From positions 875,807 to 939,806 of the forward strand of contig CACRXP010000115.1 in assembly GCA_902702965.1 (NCBI GenBank): DNA of 64,000 bases, read 5' to 3'. Positions 34,388 through 45,170 of this stretch are shown piece by piece. Each line of letters starts with the position of its first letter. Positions within the stretch are counted from its first letter, which is position 1. The notes beneath the pieces were generated by a model. That model saw nothing but the letters and a program-made list of their open reading frames with translations, was not told the DNA's origin and searched no databases. The DNA comes from Spirometra erinaceieuropaei. Its lineage: Eukaryota; Platyhelminthes; Cestoda; Diphyllobothriidea; Diphyllobothriidae. The translations under genes and the position numbers were made by a program.

Positions 34388-35337
34388 TACAGTGACTGAC
34401 ATACCTCATGAAATGTTGGCCGAGATTCTAAAATGTGTTTTCGATTTGGAGAGATAACTTAGGCGCGATCGTAATATTGATTATCATTTGGCATAATGCA
34501 GTAATATTTCGGACTTGCCCATATGTCCGCTTTGAATGCGCTTCTGCTAGATCTCCTGTGAAACCTACTATTGAAGTAGCATGCATTCATCTCATTGATT
34601 TTCGATGGTCTTATAAGTTTAAATATATTTTATAGAAAACATGCACACAATATAATTGCATCTACTATCCGGTGGAAAATCACGCTAACTTTTAGGATTT
34701 TTTTCTGAAGAGAGGGTATATTAAGGTTAACAAGACTTTTTTAATTATACGATTTTTAAGACGCGCAAGGGACGTTCATACAGCATCGTACCTGTGTGTT
34801 TACCATTGCTCCTTATGAAATATACAGTTCACGAACACTCAATGGTTTTTTCTTAAACGCATAGAGTAATAAATTATTTTTCTTACATGGAAGGCATACA
34901 CCTTATAGAAATAAATCGCTAAATTCTTATGCAACGACTGTACTGATTTAAAATTATTCGGTAATTGTAAAAAGTTTTCAAAACCTAAACATCCCCTGTC
35001 TTCAAGAATAACCTGTAAGGCCGACGAAATTTGCAACCGAATGTGAGAGTGTGCATGTTTTCTATAATATATATTTAAACTTATAATACCATCAAAAATC
35101 AATTCGAAAAATGCATGCTACTTAAACAGTCATCGTTTATTGAGTGTGAATTTTTCAGGAAATCGAAAAGAAGCGCATTTAAAAGCCGGCATCCTTGCCA
35201 GTCCGATAAATTGCTGGCTTATGCCAAATGATTATCAATATTACAACTCCATCTAAGTAATCCTTCCAAATCGAAAACGCATTTCAGAATTTTGGCCAAC
35301 ATTTCACGATGTAGGTCACTCACTGTACAATTAAAGC
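34388..35337. mobile_element. Foldback element F, copy 1 (long terminal inverted repeats)
   Basis: The left arm (34388-34660) is inverted in the right arm (35035-35337). Matching blocks include tcatgaaatgttggcc, gttttcgatttgga, taatattgattatcatttgg, gtagcatgcatt, tataagtttaaatatat and tatagaaaacatgcacac. Arms are about 270-300 bp and the middle is about 370 bp. No transposase frame is present, so it is a non-autonomous foldback or MITE-like element. A second copy lies at 41255-42235 and further relics elsewhere. Confidence 0.85.
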
Positions 35338-35579
35338 TTAGAAAACCGTGTTTCGCCGATGTTGTGCCGCACCTGACGCCGTCGCAAAGGGTTCGGCCCG
35401 TCAGTGCGACATCCAGATTTCATCGTATGTGTTCTGGTATATGATCACCAGTTTCACCTGGCTTTCTTCACCTTCCAAGGAGATTAATGCCCGAAATTGA
35501 AGTAAATCCTTTGGAGCTGAAAGTTTAGGAACGGTCTGGACGGGTAACTGAATCCAACTGCGAATAAACTCATGACTGC

Positions 35580-35705
35580 CGGCAGGACCTTGCAGTTTAT
35601 GTGGTTAGAACATTACTTGTACGAAGGCATTTCTCTCGCTGTCATGATTTAGAATGCCACTGAGATTGCCGTGGTTTTACAGTTGGGTCAAGTCAAATCG
35701 ACGGC
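35580..35705 (+). mobile_element. tRNA-derived SINE, decayed
   Basis: A-box-like atgtggttagaac (35599-35611) and, about 80 bp on, the SINE-body string ttttacagttgggtcaagt, as in tttttcacagttgggtcagt at 48277-48296. The B-box is worn. Confidence 0.5.
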
Positions 35706-36943
35706 CGTTTGTCTAGATGCCAAAAAAATTGACGGACGTGGATTCTGCGGCCCAAGAAGGACCATTCATCGTTTGCCATATTTTGTCATAATTCATACTT
35801 TACACTTATGTGGATTCACTACGGCACCCTGCAGTGTTGCTCAGTATTCATTGAAATAAATTGTTAATTTAGTTGACAGCATATCTGCCGCTGAAAGATG
35901 CCATTGCCCTAGTATATTGTGGCATTTCTTGAACACCCTTGCGAGCTAAGAAATAAATGGTCTGCTGGTTACCTAGATGTGACATATAACTAGGACTCAT
36001 TTTGTTTGTTAATAAAATAACCTTCTAATGATTAAAAACTGTTAAATGCTCACGTATATGCAAACACATAAAGTAGGGTCGTACTTCTGCATGCTCACTG
36101 CTTACTGGCAATATATTTCATTCATTATAAACATTAAGACTATCCGTTTTATAAAAAAATGGAATTCTTAACTTAAGCAAGACTTACGCGTTGGCGTATG
36201 CAGTATTCTCAATAAATATTTTAATTTTGACTTTACACTCATTTTCAAACCACACCGTTACGCTGGAGCCATTAAAATTGCAAACAAAAATAATCCGAGC
36301 ACGAATTTTATCAACATTAAAAATCACCGGTCAAATTAGTCCATTATGCTTCTCCTACATTTCGTTTATATGTAGTTGTGCACAGCTGGCATAGAATTCA
36401 CCAAACTGTCATCCTATTCTCAAGATTAATAAAGAGAAGTGAGGGTCTACTATGATCCCCTTTAATCAAAACAACCCATAATTATTCTCCGCAGACAGAA
36501 AAAGGGGCGTCATAAATTATTATTACCCCCGGACATTACGTAAATCTCGTCGCCGTATGACGCCCACGCAAGAGCATAGGCTGCAATATGACAACAGTTC
36601 CAAAATAAAGGGTTGTATGCTGCTGGAAAAACTTGATTTGCGGAATCTAATGCCCAATGTTCGAGACAGAAGATTCTTCGCTGTTATAATGTAATTATGC
36701 TATTGAACGTTCGTTGTACTGGCTGCCAGTGAAGATGAGTTACATATACACGCAATATATGTAAATCTCTGTATATAGAGAGATTTTGCCCTTTGATGAC
36801 CCATATATGGGCTGTTTGTACATGCTTATTCGTCCATTTAGAGGTTCCCTGGAGTTTTTTGCACATCTAAGGAATATTCAGAATTTGCTATATTTTAAGC
36901 TGCTGTTCTTACGTGTAATACCAGCGGCATTACCTGGAACAAC
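35706..36943. other. Unannotated, AT-rich
   Basis: Frames of 60-68 codons without motifs. Homology with the window's right end may begin earlier than 36944, but the partner is cut by the window edge. Confidence 0.4.
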
Positions 36944-37932
36944 GACAAAGGACAAAATTATAAATGTAAAATTACGACGATTTTATCCTTGATTCCAGCA
37001 TTGCAGTCTGAACTGCATAGTATATTGAGGGACAATCAAAAGTAAATATCTACTGGTTTAAATAGAAGAATGGTCACTGGAGAAAGTTTATGACGTTATT
37101 TAAATGCTTCTTAGAGGGGACAGCAAAAAGGAGTGCTTTGCGCATGACATGCAGAAGAAACTTCTAGGAAAGCTGAAGAAGTCATTTGCCCATGTCCTCT
37201 CTGCTCCGTGCATATTTCCTTGATCTGGGTCCTTTGCAAGGGCTCCTAGAAAGGGCGTCAGACCTACCATATACAGCATTTAACCCGCGCGGGTTTGATA
37301 ATGTCAATTTCATTTTTTATGCGCGCTCACCTATAACACGATTTCTGCCCATAAAACTATGTCTCGAATTTAATATGCCATCTGTGATTCATCTTTGACT
37401 GGAACACACTATGGCTTTACACATTATGTGGTCTGTCTTATATCAAACAAAATCATGAGATGTATTTTCAACTAGAAGGGAATAAATAGGTGGGGTTTTA
37501 ATATCGAATACCATATAAAAATAATCGCGAAATCTTTTAATGATACCAGGCTTTGACGTCTGCACGGATTACATTCTCACCGTTTGCTAAAACAATACTG
37601 GTAAAAAGTGACTTTTTAACTTATTTTTGCTGATTGTCCACGCGATTATATATACTTATATATGTATACATGTGTATATATAGGAAGTAGGTCAGACGTA
37701 ACCGAGTATCCCAAACGGTCATGGGAAACTAACAAAGCCTACTGATATTCGGGCTATAAATTATTACCGAATGTAATAAAGGTTTTGTAGAACACAATTA
37801 TAGTACGTATAATTGCTATCTCATGAAATTTTAGACAAAGTTCTTAAATATGCTCATTATTCAAAAATATCACTTAAATGAAGTTGTAGGATTAATCATA
37901 ATGCAACATGGTCCAAAATATCTTCAGTCCTG

Positions 37933-38316
37933 CTATGATGCGGGCCTTTGAGAAAAATATTTTGAACTGTCTGAGAAAGTATGCTTCTGAAAAAAATAGT
38001 CACTAAAGTAGTATTGATTATAACCATTGATGTTTGATGCTATTAGAAGTACAAATAAATTATGCAGAAATGACGCACAAAAGCTCTCTTCAATGTTCTC
38101 CCTGGGAAGCAAATCACGTTTATTTAATGGCTTTAACTGGAAGGGACAGTAGTTTTTGTTTTTGAAGGGGTTTTTTGTGATCATGCTTTTATGACCATAA
38201 AATTTCCATTCTTTAAGCATCTCACTAGCACGTTTGTCAATGGTAATTGAAAATAAACAGTCTGGTTGACCGCCATTTTTTAAAAATTTTATAATTAGCT
38301 TATGATTCTTTCCCAA
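37933..38316 (-). pseudogene. Open frame shared by both inverted arms, function unknown
   Basis: 127 codons. From about residue 23 it aligns with the plus-strand frame at 62658-63074: TIDKRASEMLKEWKFYGHKS, NYCPFQLKPLNKRDLLPREN, ESFCASFLHNLFVLLIASNI. No domain that I recognise. Both copies are open over about 95 codons and many differences keep the residue class, but others do not. Either a short element protein or chance survival of a frame in two young copies. Confidence 0.35.
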
Positions 38317-38321
38317 AAGTG

Positions 38322-38324
<3 letters not shown>

Positions 38325-38352
<28 letters not shown>
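38325..38352. repeat. (AT)14 microsatellite
   Basis: 28 bp of perfect AT repeats inside the left inverted arm. The corresponding place in the right arm (about 62585-62600) lacks it. Confidence 0.9.
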
Positions 38353-38355
<3 letters not shown>

Positions 38356-38755
38356 ATCCGTTTGCCGGATGGTATAGGACGTGTATATTCAAAACCTCAG
38401 ATACATATGTAACGGGAGGTGGAACATAATTTTTTTGAGAACCAAGGAAATTGAATTTACAAAGAGGTCGAAATTCAACGGGGTGATTGTACTATCTAGG
38501 TAGTAATATTTACAGAGTCAAGATTTTCCATGCGGCCTAAATGCCCTTGAAAAGATTGGTATCTTGGCGTGACATAACTTCCTATAGTTATGTTACAGTA
38601 CAATTGACCTTACGACACCACCTAAGCACACCTTTTGAGAGGAAATCTTATTTTAGAATTTTGGCTAAAATTTCATGAGATAACACATTTACTGTAGGCA
38701 GTCGATGTACCGACAGCGTCTTTCAATACGTTTAAAAGCTTTGTGAATTTTGAAA

Positions 38756-40074
38756 TTCGGCAAATATTTCTATTGTTTTTTGCACGAGAATCCGATATTT
38801 TTGCTTAAGGTCGCCGGTCAATTTTTGGCTACATTATGTTCACTAAGTTCTTAACCATACTCCAAAGAAAAAGCCAATAGGCGTAGGATCAGTTGAGCAA
38901 AGAGGATACGACGTCCAATAAAACTTGTTTGGGAAATAAGCGGCGCGTCAATCACTCACAATCACCCAATCCATGCGCGGAAAAGTGTCATCGCACAGCG
39001 CTCTTAAAATCAGTCTTTGGATGAGGATAAGTTCTCGCACGTCCCTTTTTGGACTTAAGCTGACAACGAGCAAAAGCGGCCTCAACAATCTGATTATTTT
39101 TAATGTTACAAACGGAGCTTATTCTCCCAGATCCTGGGGGATATTCGCGCAGGCGTGTTGACTCAAACAGATAACTAGGGCTGACTGTTTTGTGTATTTT
39201 TAACGCTGGATTATCCTTCCCCAAGCTTGGCTGTGTGTATCATCTCCTTTGCCTGTTAGGTAGAACGTTTGGACATTGAAACCCCTTTCGTCAGTTGTAA
39301 TTAGTTGATTATTCGTCGCTGTCCTTCCCAGAGCACGATCGCCTATTAAAAAACAGAAACAAATAAACAGAGCTTTAAAGCGAGTGAGTTAGCCAAAATG
39401 GCACCAATAAGATTTGCTAACATCAACCGCTTAGGCCAATAATAGTCGTTTATCAAACAATCGATCGGTTGTCATCTAAATAGCTTTAAAGTAACTCAGA
39501 ATTAAGCGTTCTATTACTGCTCGTTTTTTCTGATTTATCCTGTATTTAATCAAAAGCTTGAGCAAAACTATTTTTTCTGGTACTTGTTCCACAACAACAT
39601 ACTTTTTCTTGAAGCAACTTTTTAAATTTTCAGATAATTTTAGACACAGCGTGCATTATTAATGGCTCTGCGGGTTTTCAAACTAAATTTTGCTTACCTT
39701 ATGTCAAGGTAAGACTTTAGAGTCCTCTGTATAGTAAAGAAGAGCACCTATAGAACCCATGAAATATTCTAACCAAAGCTCGTCATTTGTTATGCTTTAT
39801 AGGCAGCATTAATATATGTGCGAATACGACGCTAGCTGAATAGTACAAAATCTCACAAATTAAAGTTCTGAAATTTTAGGTCTTTTTCAAACCTAAGGAT
39901 ATACTTATGTCAAGTTCAAATATTCCAACAAACACACTTTTTGCAACATCATTAAAAGAAAGCATAGGTTTCAGTGCGTCTTGTTAAAAAATATTTGTCT
40001 TCATGGGAGCATTAAAAATCAAAGGAGAATGTTTTCCTCAAACAGCCGTATGCTTCCTGTTCCTTATCTGTAGG
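38756..40074. other. Unannotated
   Basis: Short frames (62 plus, 78 minus around 39000-39220) without domains. The right inverted arm has no counterpart for this stretch. Confidence 0.4.
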
Positions 40075-40560
40075 TTTTATGGATTGTGCGTGTCTGTCAT
40101 GCCCTGATTCGCCAAGTCATGGTCCCCGCTGCCTAGTACGGGCTGGCAACTCCCTGAGACCTGGTTCCCTTCCGGCCGATGTGCTTACGCTCCCTCTGGA
40201 TATGCAGGCCGCGAGTATGGTTGCTCAGATATCCTTTCTTTGTGACGCGTCGCGGTGCTGTTTTTGTTGATTAAAATCTTAATCAAATGTTTGTTGTGGA
40301 CTGAAGAGCCTAGTTGTTCGTCTATGAGTGGGATGTTTTCCGGACCAGCCTTCTACGCCCTCTCCTGTGTCCGGTCTTTTTGGCATTATTTTGAAACCGG
40401 ATTAACGTTGAAGGAGGTGCATAAGGTGAGATAAATGCCCTTAAAGTCTAGTATCATTGTGAACTAGTTCACGCACATGTCAGCATGCATGCTCTCACCT
40501 TACTGTGGAACACACGGTGGATAATGTCGAAAACAACGGTCGTATTGTTGTTTTGAAACG
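40075..40560 (+). repeat. Dispersed repeat family A, longer copy
   Basis: From 40160 to 40255 it matches the minus strand of 44950-45090 (gatgtgcttacgctccc, atatgcaggc, gcatagttgtgcag-like). From 40430 to 40560 it matches the other family A pieces (agtctagtatcattgtgaac, gtcagcatgcatgctctcac, aacacacggtggataatgtc). The open 63-codon frame at 40079 is part of the repeat. Confidence 0.7.
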
Positions 40561-40760
40561 ACTAGTTACAGTTAATGAGCTTTTTTGTAGAACAAAATAA
40601 AATCTGCTTTCCATGCCTTTAGAAAAATAGTACTGGGAAAATTGTTTCAAACAAACTGGGTGGCAATTTTTTCACGAATGCGATTTTAACGACAGCTCAA
40701 ACAATCGTAGGCATCCAGGCACGATTGAAATATTTTGCAAATAACATAGCCTGAATATCA
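40500..40760. repeat. Inverted partner of 61795-62055
   Basis: Read in reverse it repeats at 61795-62055: tttgcaaaatatttcaatcg, gcctggatgcctacgattgt, gccacccagtttgtttga and cggtggataatgtcgaaaac. Both this and the 36.9-38.75 kb block have inverted partners in the same relative order at the right end. Confidence 0.85.
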
Positions 40761-40784
40761 CCAGCAGAACCCTTCTAACCGAAC

Positions 40785-40850
40785 TACATTTTTAAAATTG
40801 TGGGTATCACTTCATGAGATTGGTCAGGTAGTGAGTGTTTTTTATTGCCA
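40785..40850 (+). repeat. Family F arm fragment
   Basis: Contains atttttaaaattgtgggtat, cttcatgagattggtcaggt and agtgagtg, following the outer end of the F right arm. Isolated fragment. Confidence 0.4.
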
Positions 40851-41254
40851 TTTAAATCATTTCTTCATTGATTCCTTCAGTAACAGGGTCAATACATTCC
40901 AATCACTGCCCAAGCGGGATAACAAATTCGATCACACTTATGATATGTAGGAGGTGGGTGTGATTAAACGCTTGGGACAATAAAACCATTCTGATACAGT
41001 CAGCAGTTCCTCGTAGCCTGCAATGTGCCTTAGCGTTCAGTATGACATGCAAAAACTTAATGAAACACTTCCGCAGCATCCGAAAGTGTTTTGCACTACA
41101 CACAACCACCCAACTGGAATTCTTATGCTTATGGCCTGTACTGAAGTATCGGTATGCCGAACGCTTTTTGATTTTTTTACGCCTTGAAAAAAGCGACGCA
41201 TCCAAAACTTATAGAGAAGTCCCAGATATTCCCTTTAGCTGAATGTGCGGAAAA
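40851..41254. other. Unannotated
   Basis: Overlapping 100-codon minus and 66-codon plus frames without domains lie across 40903-41242. Confidence 0.35.
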
Positions 41255-42235
41255 ACTCTAAAGTGAGTGACCCGTCTCGGGAAATTTTGACAGGAATTCT
41301 GAAATACGTTTTTGATCACGGAGGATTACTTGGGTGAGGCTGTAATACTGATTATCATTCTGCATAATCCTATAGTGTTTCTGACTAACCAGGAAGTTGA
41401 AATTTGAGTTAACTTTCTTCGAAATGCTGCAAAAACCACACAGGGCAGAAAATGACTACTTACTTTTCATGCATTATTACGCGGATTTTTGATGGTCTTA
41501 TAAATCCAAATATATTTTTTTTGAAAACATGCACCTTAATATGCTGTTAATTGCTTGGTAGAAAATAAAATTCTCTTTACATTTTTTGTCCAAATAAGCG
41601 TTACCTTTTGGTTCTAAAAGGGTTTCCGAATGTGAGATTTTTAGGACAATACGATATCCATACATACAGCTTCGCACGTGTCCGTTTGTAAGTGCTTCTC
41701 ATGAAATATAGGAAAAAGTCGGCGTTCATTGCAAACTTATGCGAAATCTAGATGGTTTCTTCTTAAAGGTCTAAAGGAATGGTTGATTTTCCTTATGCGG
41801 AAAACATATACCTTGTAAACTAGAATCGCTAGATGCTAACGCAACGGCTGATAGCGCTGATAAGTATTCGTGAATGAGAAAACTTCTCCAAATCCAAAAC
41901 ATTCAGATTTTAGGATATAAACTGTACAAAATGTGATTTTCCACCAAAATAATGAAAGAATGCATATTTTTGTATGCTTTCCATAAAATGCCTTTAAATT
42001 TATAAGACCAAAGAAAAAAAAGGTATCAAGGCATGCAAAAAGCCGTCGTTTTTACCGAGTGAGGTTTCTGCAGGAGGTCAGAAAGAAGTGCAGTAGAAAA
42101 CACAAATCTGTAGGATTTTGCTGCATGACAATCAGTGTTTCACCTCCAGCTAAGTAATCCTTCCTATTCATAAACGCCTTCCAGAGTTTCGACCAACATT
42201 CCTTCACATCGGTCGCGTACTCTATTTTCTGTCTG
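41255..42235. mobile_element. Foldback element F, copy 2
   Basis: Same orientation and order as copy 1 at 34.4 kb. The left arm (about 41255-41545) is inverted at about 41955-42235; inner arms are ttttgatggtcttataaatc and, inverted, tttataagaccaaag. The middle shares cttctcatgaaatatag, atggtttcttcttaaa, catataccttgtaaactaga and cgctagatgctaacgcaac with copy 1. No transposase. Confidence 0.8.
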
Positions 42236-42717
42236 ATAGCTGTTATGCTACTAAAATTCATTGACAAAACGCCGGCAGCGAATTTTGCGTTTCCGTAGTT
42301 GACTTAGGCAGTCCAACTGCTAACTTATTTTAGTTTCTTACCCAGATGTCGACGAGAATAGTCACAACTTGGGAATTTTCCCTATACGAATTAAAAAGCC
42401 GATTGCATGCAGCGGTACTTTTTAAAAGGAGAAAAACCTCCAATATTAAACTGACAACGTTGCATTTTTACCAGAAAGATGTCGACATGCGGGTTTTGGA
42501 CGTTCTTCCAATGAATGAGAGGTTCAGGTGTCGTTATGTTGCCCAATCGGAAGTAAACAAACCCCAGTCATCTGTAATACAGGACCGGTGATGATTGGGA
42601 CCGGGGAACGTACAGGCAACGAGAGCAGGCAATTGTGTGTTAAGAAAAAGCTATTACATAATACACAGTCCTACTGTAGGAGGTTGGGAAATTGTTGTCA
42701 TAGCCCAAACTATAGCT
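42236..42717. other. Unannotated
   Basis: Frames of 64-81 codons, no domain. Confidence 0.35.
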
Positions 42718-42832
42718 CTTAACCCTTGCCCCTGGCCCCAACCCATAAATCTAACCCTAAACTGCTAACGCCGACCCCAACCCTAACCGCAACTTTTAGC
42801 TGCGGCCCTAAACCCTAACCCTGAAACGATTA
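42718..42832 (-). repeat. Degenerate telomere-like CCCTAA array
   Basis: Units such as cttaacccttgcccctgg, tctaaccctaaactgctaac, ccccaaccctaaccgcaac and gccctaaaccctaaccctga, C-rich on the plus strand. The densest of the four arrays. Confidence 0.7.
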
Positions 42833-43159
42833 AAGCAAAATTTAGAAGACGGCAGGCTGATATTCAGGGATAACCACCGGCATCAGGCTAAAAACTATAG
42901 ATACAGCAACAAGGAAACGAGGCCGCCAAGAAAATACACCGTATCGCACAAAAAAACGCCATGCCGATGTAATCAAATCAACTCGAATTAATTACGTAAG
43001 GCAGATTTATAAACACGTCCTACCAATGAGAGCATGCGACAGTCCACACAGTGGTCGAATGTGTACTAAGTTTCAAAAACGTTCAGCAGACGATGATTAG
43101 AGGCAAACTATGAACCAGTAATAGCATATACGCAATTTTAGTCCCATAAGATAATCGTG
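42833..43159. other. Unannotated
   Basis: No frame or repeat seen. Confidence 0.4.
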
Positions 43160-44000
43160 GGTGAGACATGTGGGGGACTGGCGACAAGTTGTGCAATCTG
43201 CCGAGATCCTCCGTTGCGGTGGTCAGGTTCGCATTTGAGAGGAAATCGGTGTTACAAAGGGACGGCGAATCGGGTCATATATGTAGGAGGTCAAGTTCCC
43301 TGTTGGAAGAAAAGTCTGAAGGCACCAGACTGAGGGGCTTGCTGTATACCGAAACCGCGGTTGTTCTCTCAAGCCGCAGTGGCCGCTGGCGAATCCAGGG
43401 CTGATTTCGACTGCGGGCAGCAATGGCTAAGACTCCCGAGATAGTTGTCGCAGCTGCTTTTGTGGCACTGTGGGAAATCGGGGGTGGCGTGAAATCGGTG
43501 TGTTACATTTGCCGAGACGTAATGTTCCGGTATCTTATGTTAATGGTTGCAGGGATTGGAGTGCTCAAGTGGCGCAAAGGCAGCTGCGACTTTGCGGACG
43601 TACCTACGCCCGGGGCAAAATCGGTCAAGTGGCTGCTGGTCGGTGCGTCTGGAACTGCTCGATGCAAGGAGTGAATGATCTTGAGGCGGTAATGCCTTGA
43701 ACAATGACGCCGAACTGGCCATCGTGAGTGCCCGCAAAAGGGACGCCCGCAGTCCCATACAGGCGGGCCCGCCCTGCAGGCAGGACCGTGAGTTCCACAT
43801 TGTGGTCACACTGGGTTCAACTCAAGGAAGTGTATGAAGACGGGACAGGAACGGCCGTAGGCCTGGGTCACTCGTACCAACTCACACACGGACGCCCACA
43901 CACGACAGTCCGATCGCCATTGACGACGATGTCCCCTGTTTGCTACGCAGCAAGTTGCACCCCGCACAATGACTTGCGCGTGAATTAGTTTCTAGTGATA
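43160..44000 (+). pseudogene. GC-rich coding-like relic, unrecognised
   Basis: GC content rises sharply here. Frames 43168-43404 and 43423-43674 are the same frame, parted by a single stop, giving about 168 codons. The second half holds two hydrophobic runs (VVAAAFVALWEI, FRYLMLMVAGIGVL). Minus-strand frames (43223-43423, 43540-43809) compete, and two internal blocks (near 43240 and 43490: gaaatcggtg..ttaca) look like copies of each other, which favours a repeat. I do not recognise the family. Confidence 0.3.
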
Positions 44001-44049
44001 ATATACTTTGCTGATGGAAGCGAACATACTTGTCCCAGGTAGCAGTTCG

Positions 44050-44300
44050 GGAGACGGAGATGTGATCACTGGAACAAGAAATTTATTGGCCTGACGTTTC
44101 GAATTCTCACTCGAGTCCATCACCAGAGACAGTCGCAGATAAAGGTGATGGTGGCACCAGGAGTGCAGTATTTATAGCACGTGGCTGCCGTGGGACAGTA
44201 TGAGCACTGTAATTAACAGCTCTACCAATCACCGCTGGGGTCGTAGTCGATGCGGTGATGGCTTGTCAGTCCGAGTCCGAGTCGTTAATTGCCGTGATTT
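44050..44300 (-). mobile_element. PLE 3' end, inverted
   Basis: Minus-strand match to 23005-23250: the gactcggactcgg block, the agcggtgattgg arm, cacgtgctataaatactgca, the hammerhead, the ccaataaatttcttgttcca tail and gatcacatctccgtc. It meets a plus-strand PLE relic head to head at about 44285. Confidence 0.82.
44088..44131 (-). ncRNA. Hammerhead ribozyme, one core mutation
   Basis: Minus strand: CUGGUGA (44120-44126) in place of CUGAUGA. Helix II has one mismatch and one G-U (GGACUC with GAAUUC). GAAACGUC is intact (44093-44100) and helix I is UCU with AGG-type pairing. The core A-to-G change alone should prevent cleavage. Confidence 0.75.
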
Positions 44301-44825
44301 CGTTATGCGCGCGGACAAAGCAACTACGTCGGAGAAACTGCGAGATTACTCCGTACGCGAATTGCCGAGCACGCAGCAGCAGTGAGGCGGGGATATGCTA
44401 GCCCTCAGGCGGCGGCACATTCGACGGGACATGTCCATATTTTTAAATTTCAAGAGGCCGAAATCCTCGCACGGGATGACAACAGCCTGAGCCGCGACAT
44501 GCTCTAGTCATGGTTCTTACGCCCGCGATCCATCCACAAGCGCTGTGACCTCCCGGAACCAGTTTACATGCCGAGATTTTCCCTGGGCAGGAGAATCAAT
44601 CACGTGGGGAGGGCGCGGACGTGCAATCAGCACGGTGACAGTGAGCCAGTTTGCCGAGCAATCGTCACACCAGCATTCAGCAAGTATGACAAAATCGCGG
44701 CCATTAACGACTCGGACTCGGACTGGCAAGCCACCACCGCATCAATTTCGAGTGAGAATCCGAAACGCCAGGCCAATAAACGTTTAGTTCCAGTAAGCAT
44801 ATCTTTGTCTTCCGGTAATAGACTT
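44285..44825 (+). pseudogene. PLE endonuclease relic and 3' end, internal deletion
   Basis: Frames read RRNCEITPY / NYVGETARLLRTRIAEHAAA, then VRRGD, then, after a frameshift, FKFQEAEILARDDNSLSRDM, a stop, and SWFLRPRSIHK. This is a PLE GIY-YIG domain with YVGET and EH intact but the frame broken. The 3' region jumps from the gactcggactggcaagccac block straight into the second half of the hammerhead (44745-44769, GAATCCGAAACGCC). Compared with 23.0-23.2 kb, about 130 bp, including CUGAUGA, are deleted. It ends at cagtaagcatatctttgtct. Confidence 0.8.
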
Positions 44826-45170
44826 TCGCAGCACTTACCGCACCCTCTTGTTCACCCCTCCTTGGCCCAATGTTAAGACAGAATCAAGAATACCGGAGCC
44901 GGGGTAGAACAAATGTGGAGGCCGCGGTCGAGCACGCACCTTGACACTCCACTTTACACCCCCTGGCCCACGCAACAAATGACCAAAATGCTAAACAACA
45001 ACACACCACAACGACTAAGAAAGGTGATAATGACTGCACAACTATGCGCACGACCTGTATATTCGGCGGGAGCGTATGCACATCCACTGGCAGCGAACAA
45101 GGTGTCAAAGAACACACAGATGATCTGGTGGGTCCCACCTGCTTCTGATTGTGGCCGTACGCGGTCACAA
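44826..45170 (-). repeat. Dispersed repeat family A, inverted copy
   Basis: Minus strand matches 40130-40255 and the gtg.ggta.gtgctg..aaagtct piece of family A. The PLE tail joins it at 44825 without a gap. The 94- and 96-codon minus frames and the 112-codon plus frame here overlap one another and come from the repeat. Confidence 0.65.

Larger units (their letters stand above)
36944..38755. repeat. Long inverted repeat, left arm (partner 62192-64000)
   Basis: Almost the whole block is found inverted at the right end of the window. Examples are gattccagcattgcagtctg, tctgctccgtgca, ctgggtcctttgcaag, cgcgcgggtttgataatg and gccattaaataaacgt. Identity looks near 80-85 percent by eye. Inside it lie weak F-type arms (37826-37920 and 38600-38690) and a shared open frame. 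Confidence 0.9.

Noticed and set aside
38320..38360. AT run as a replication origin
   Set aside because: A simple microsatellite absent from the matching place of the inverted partner; no other support.
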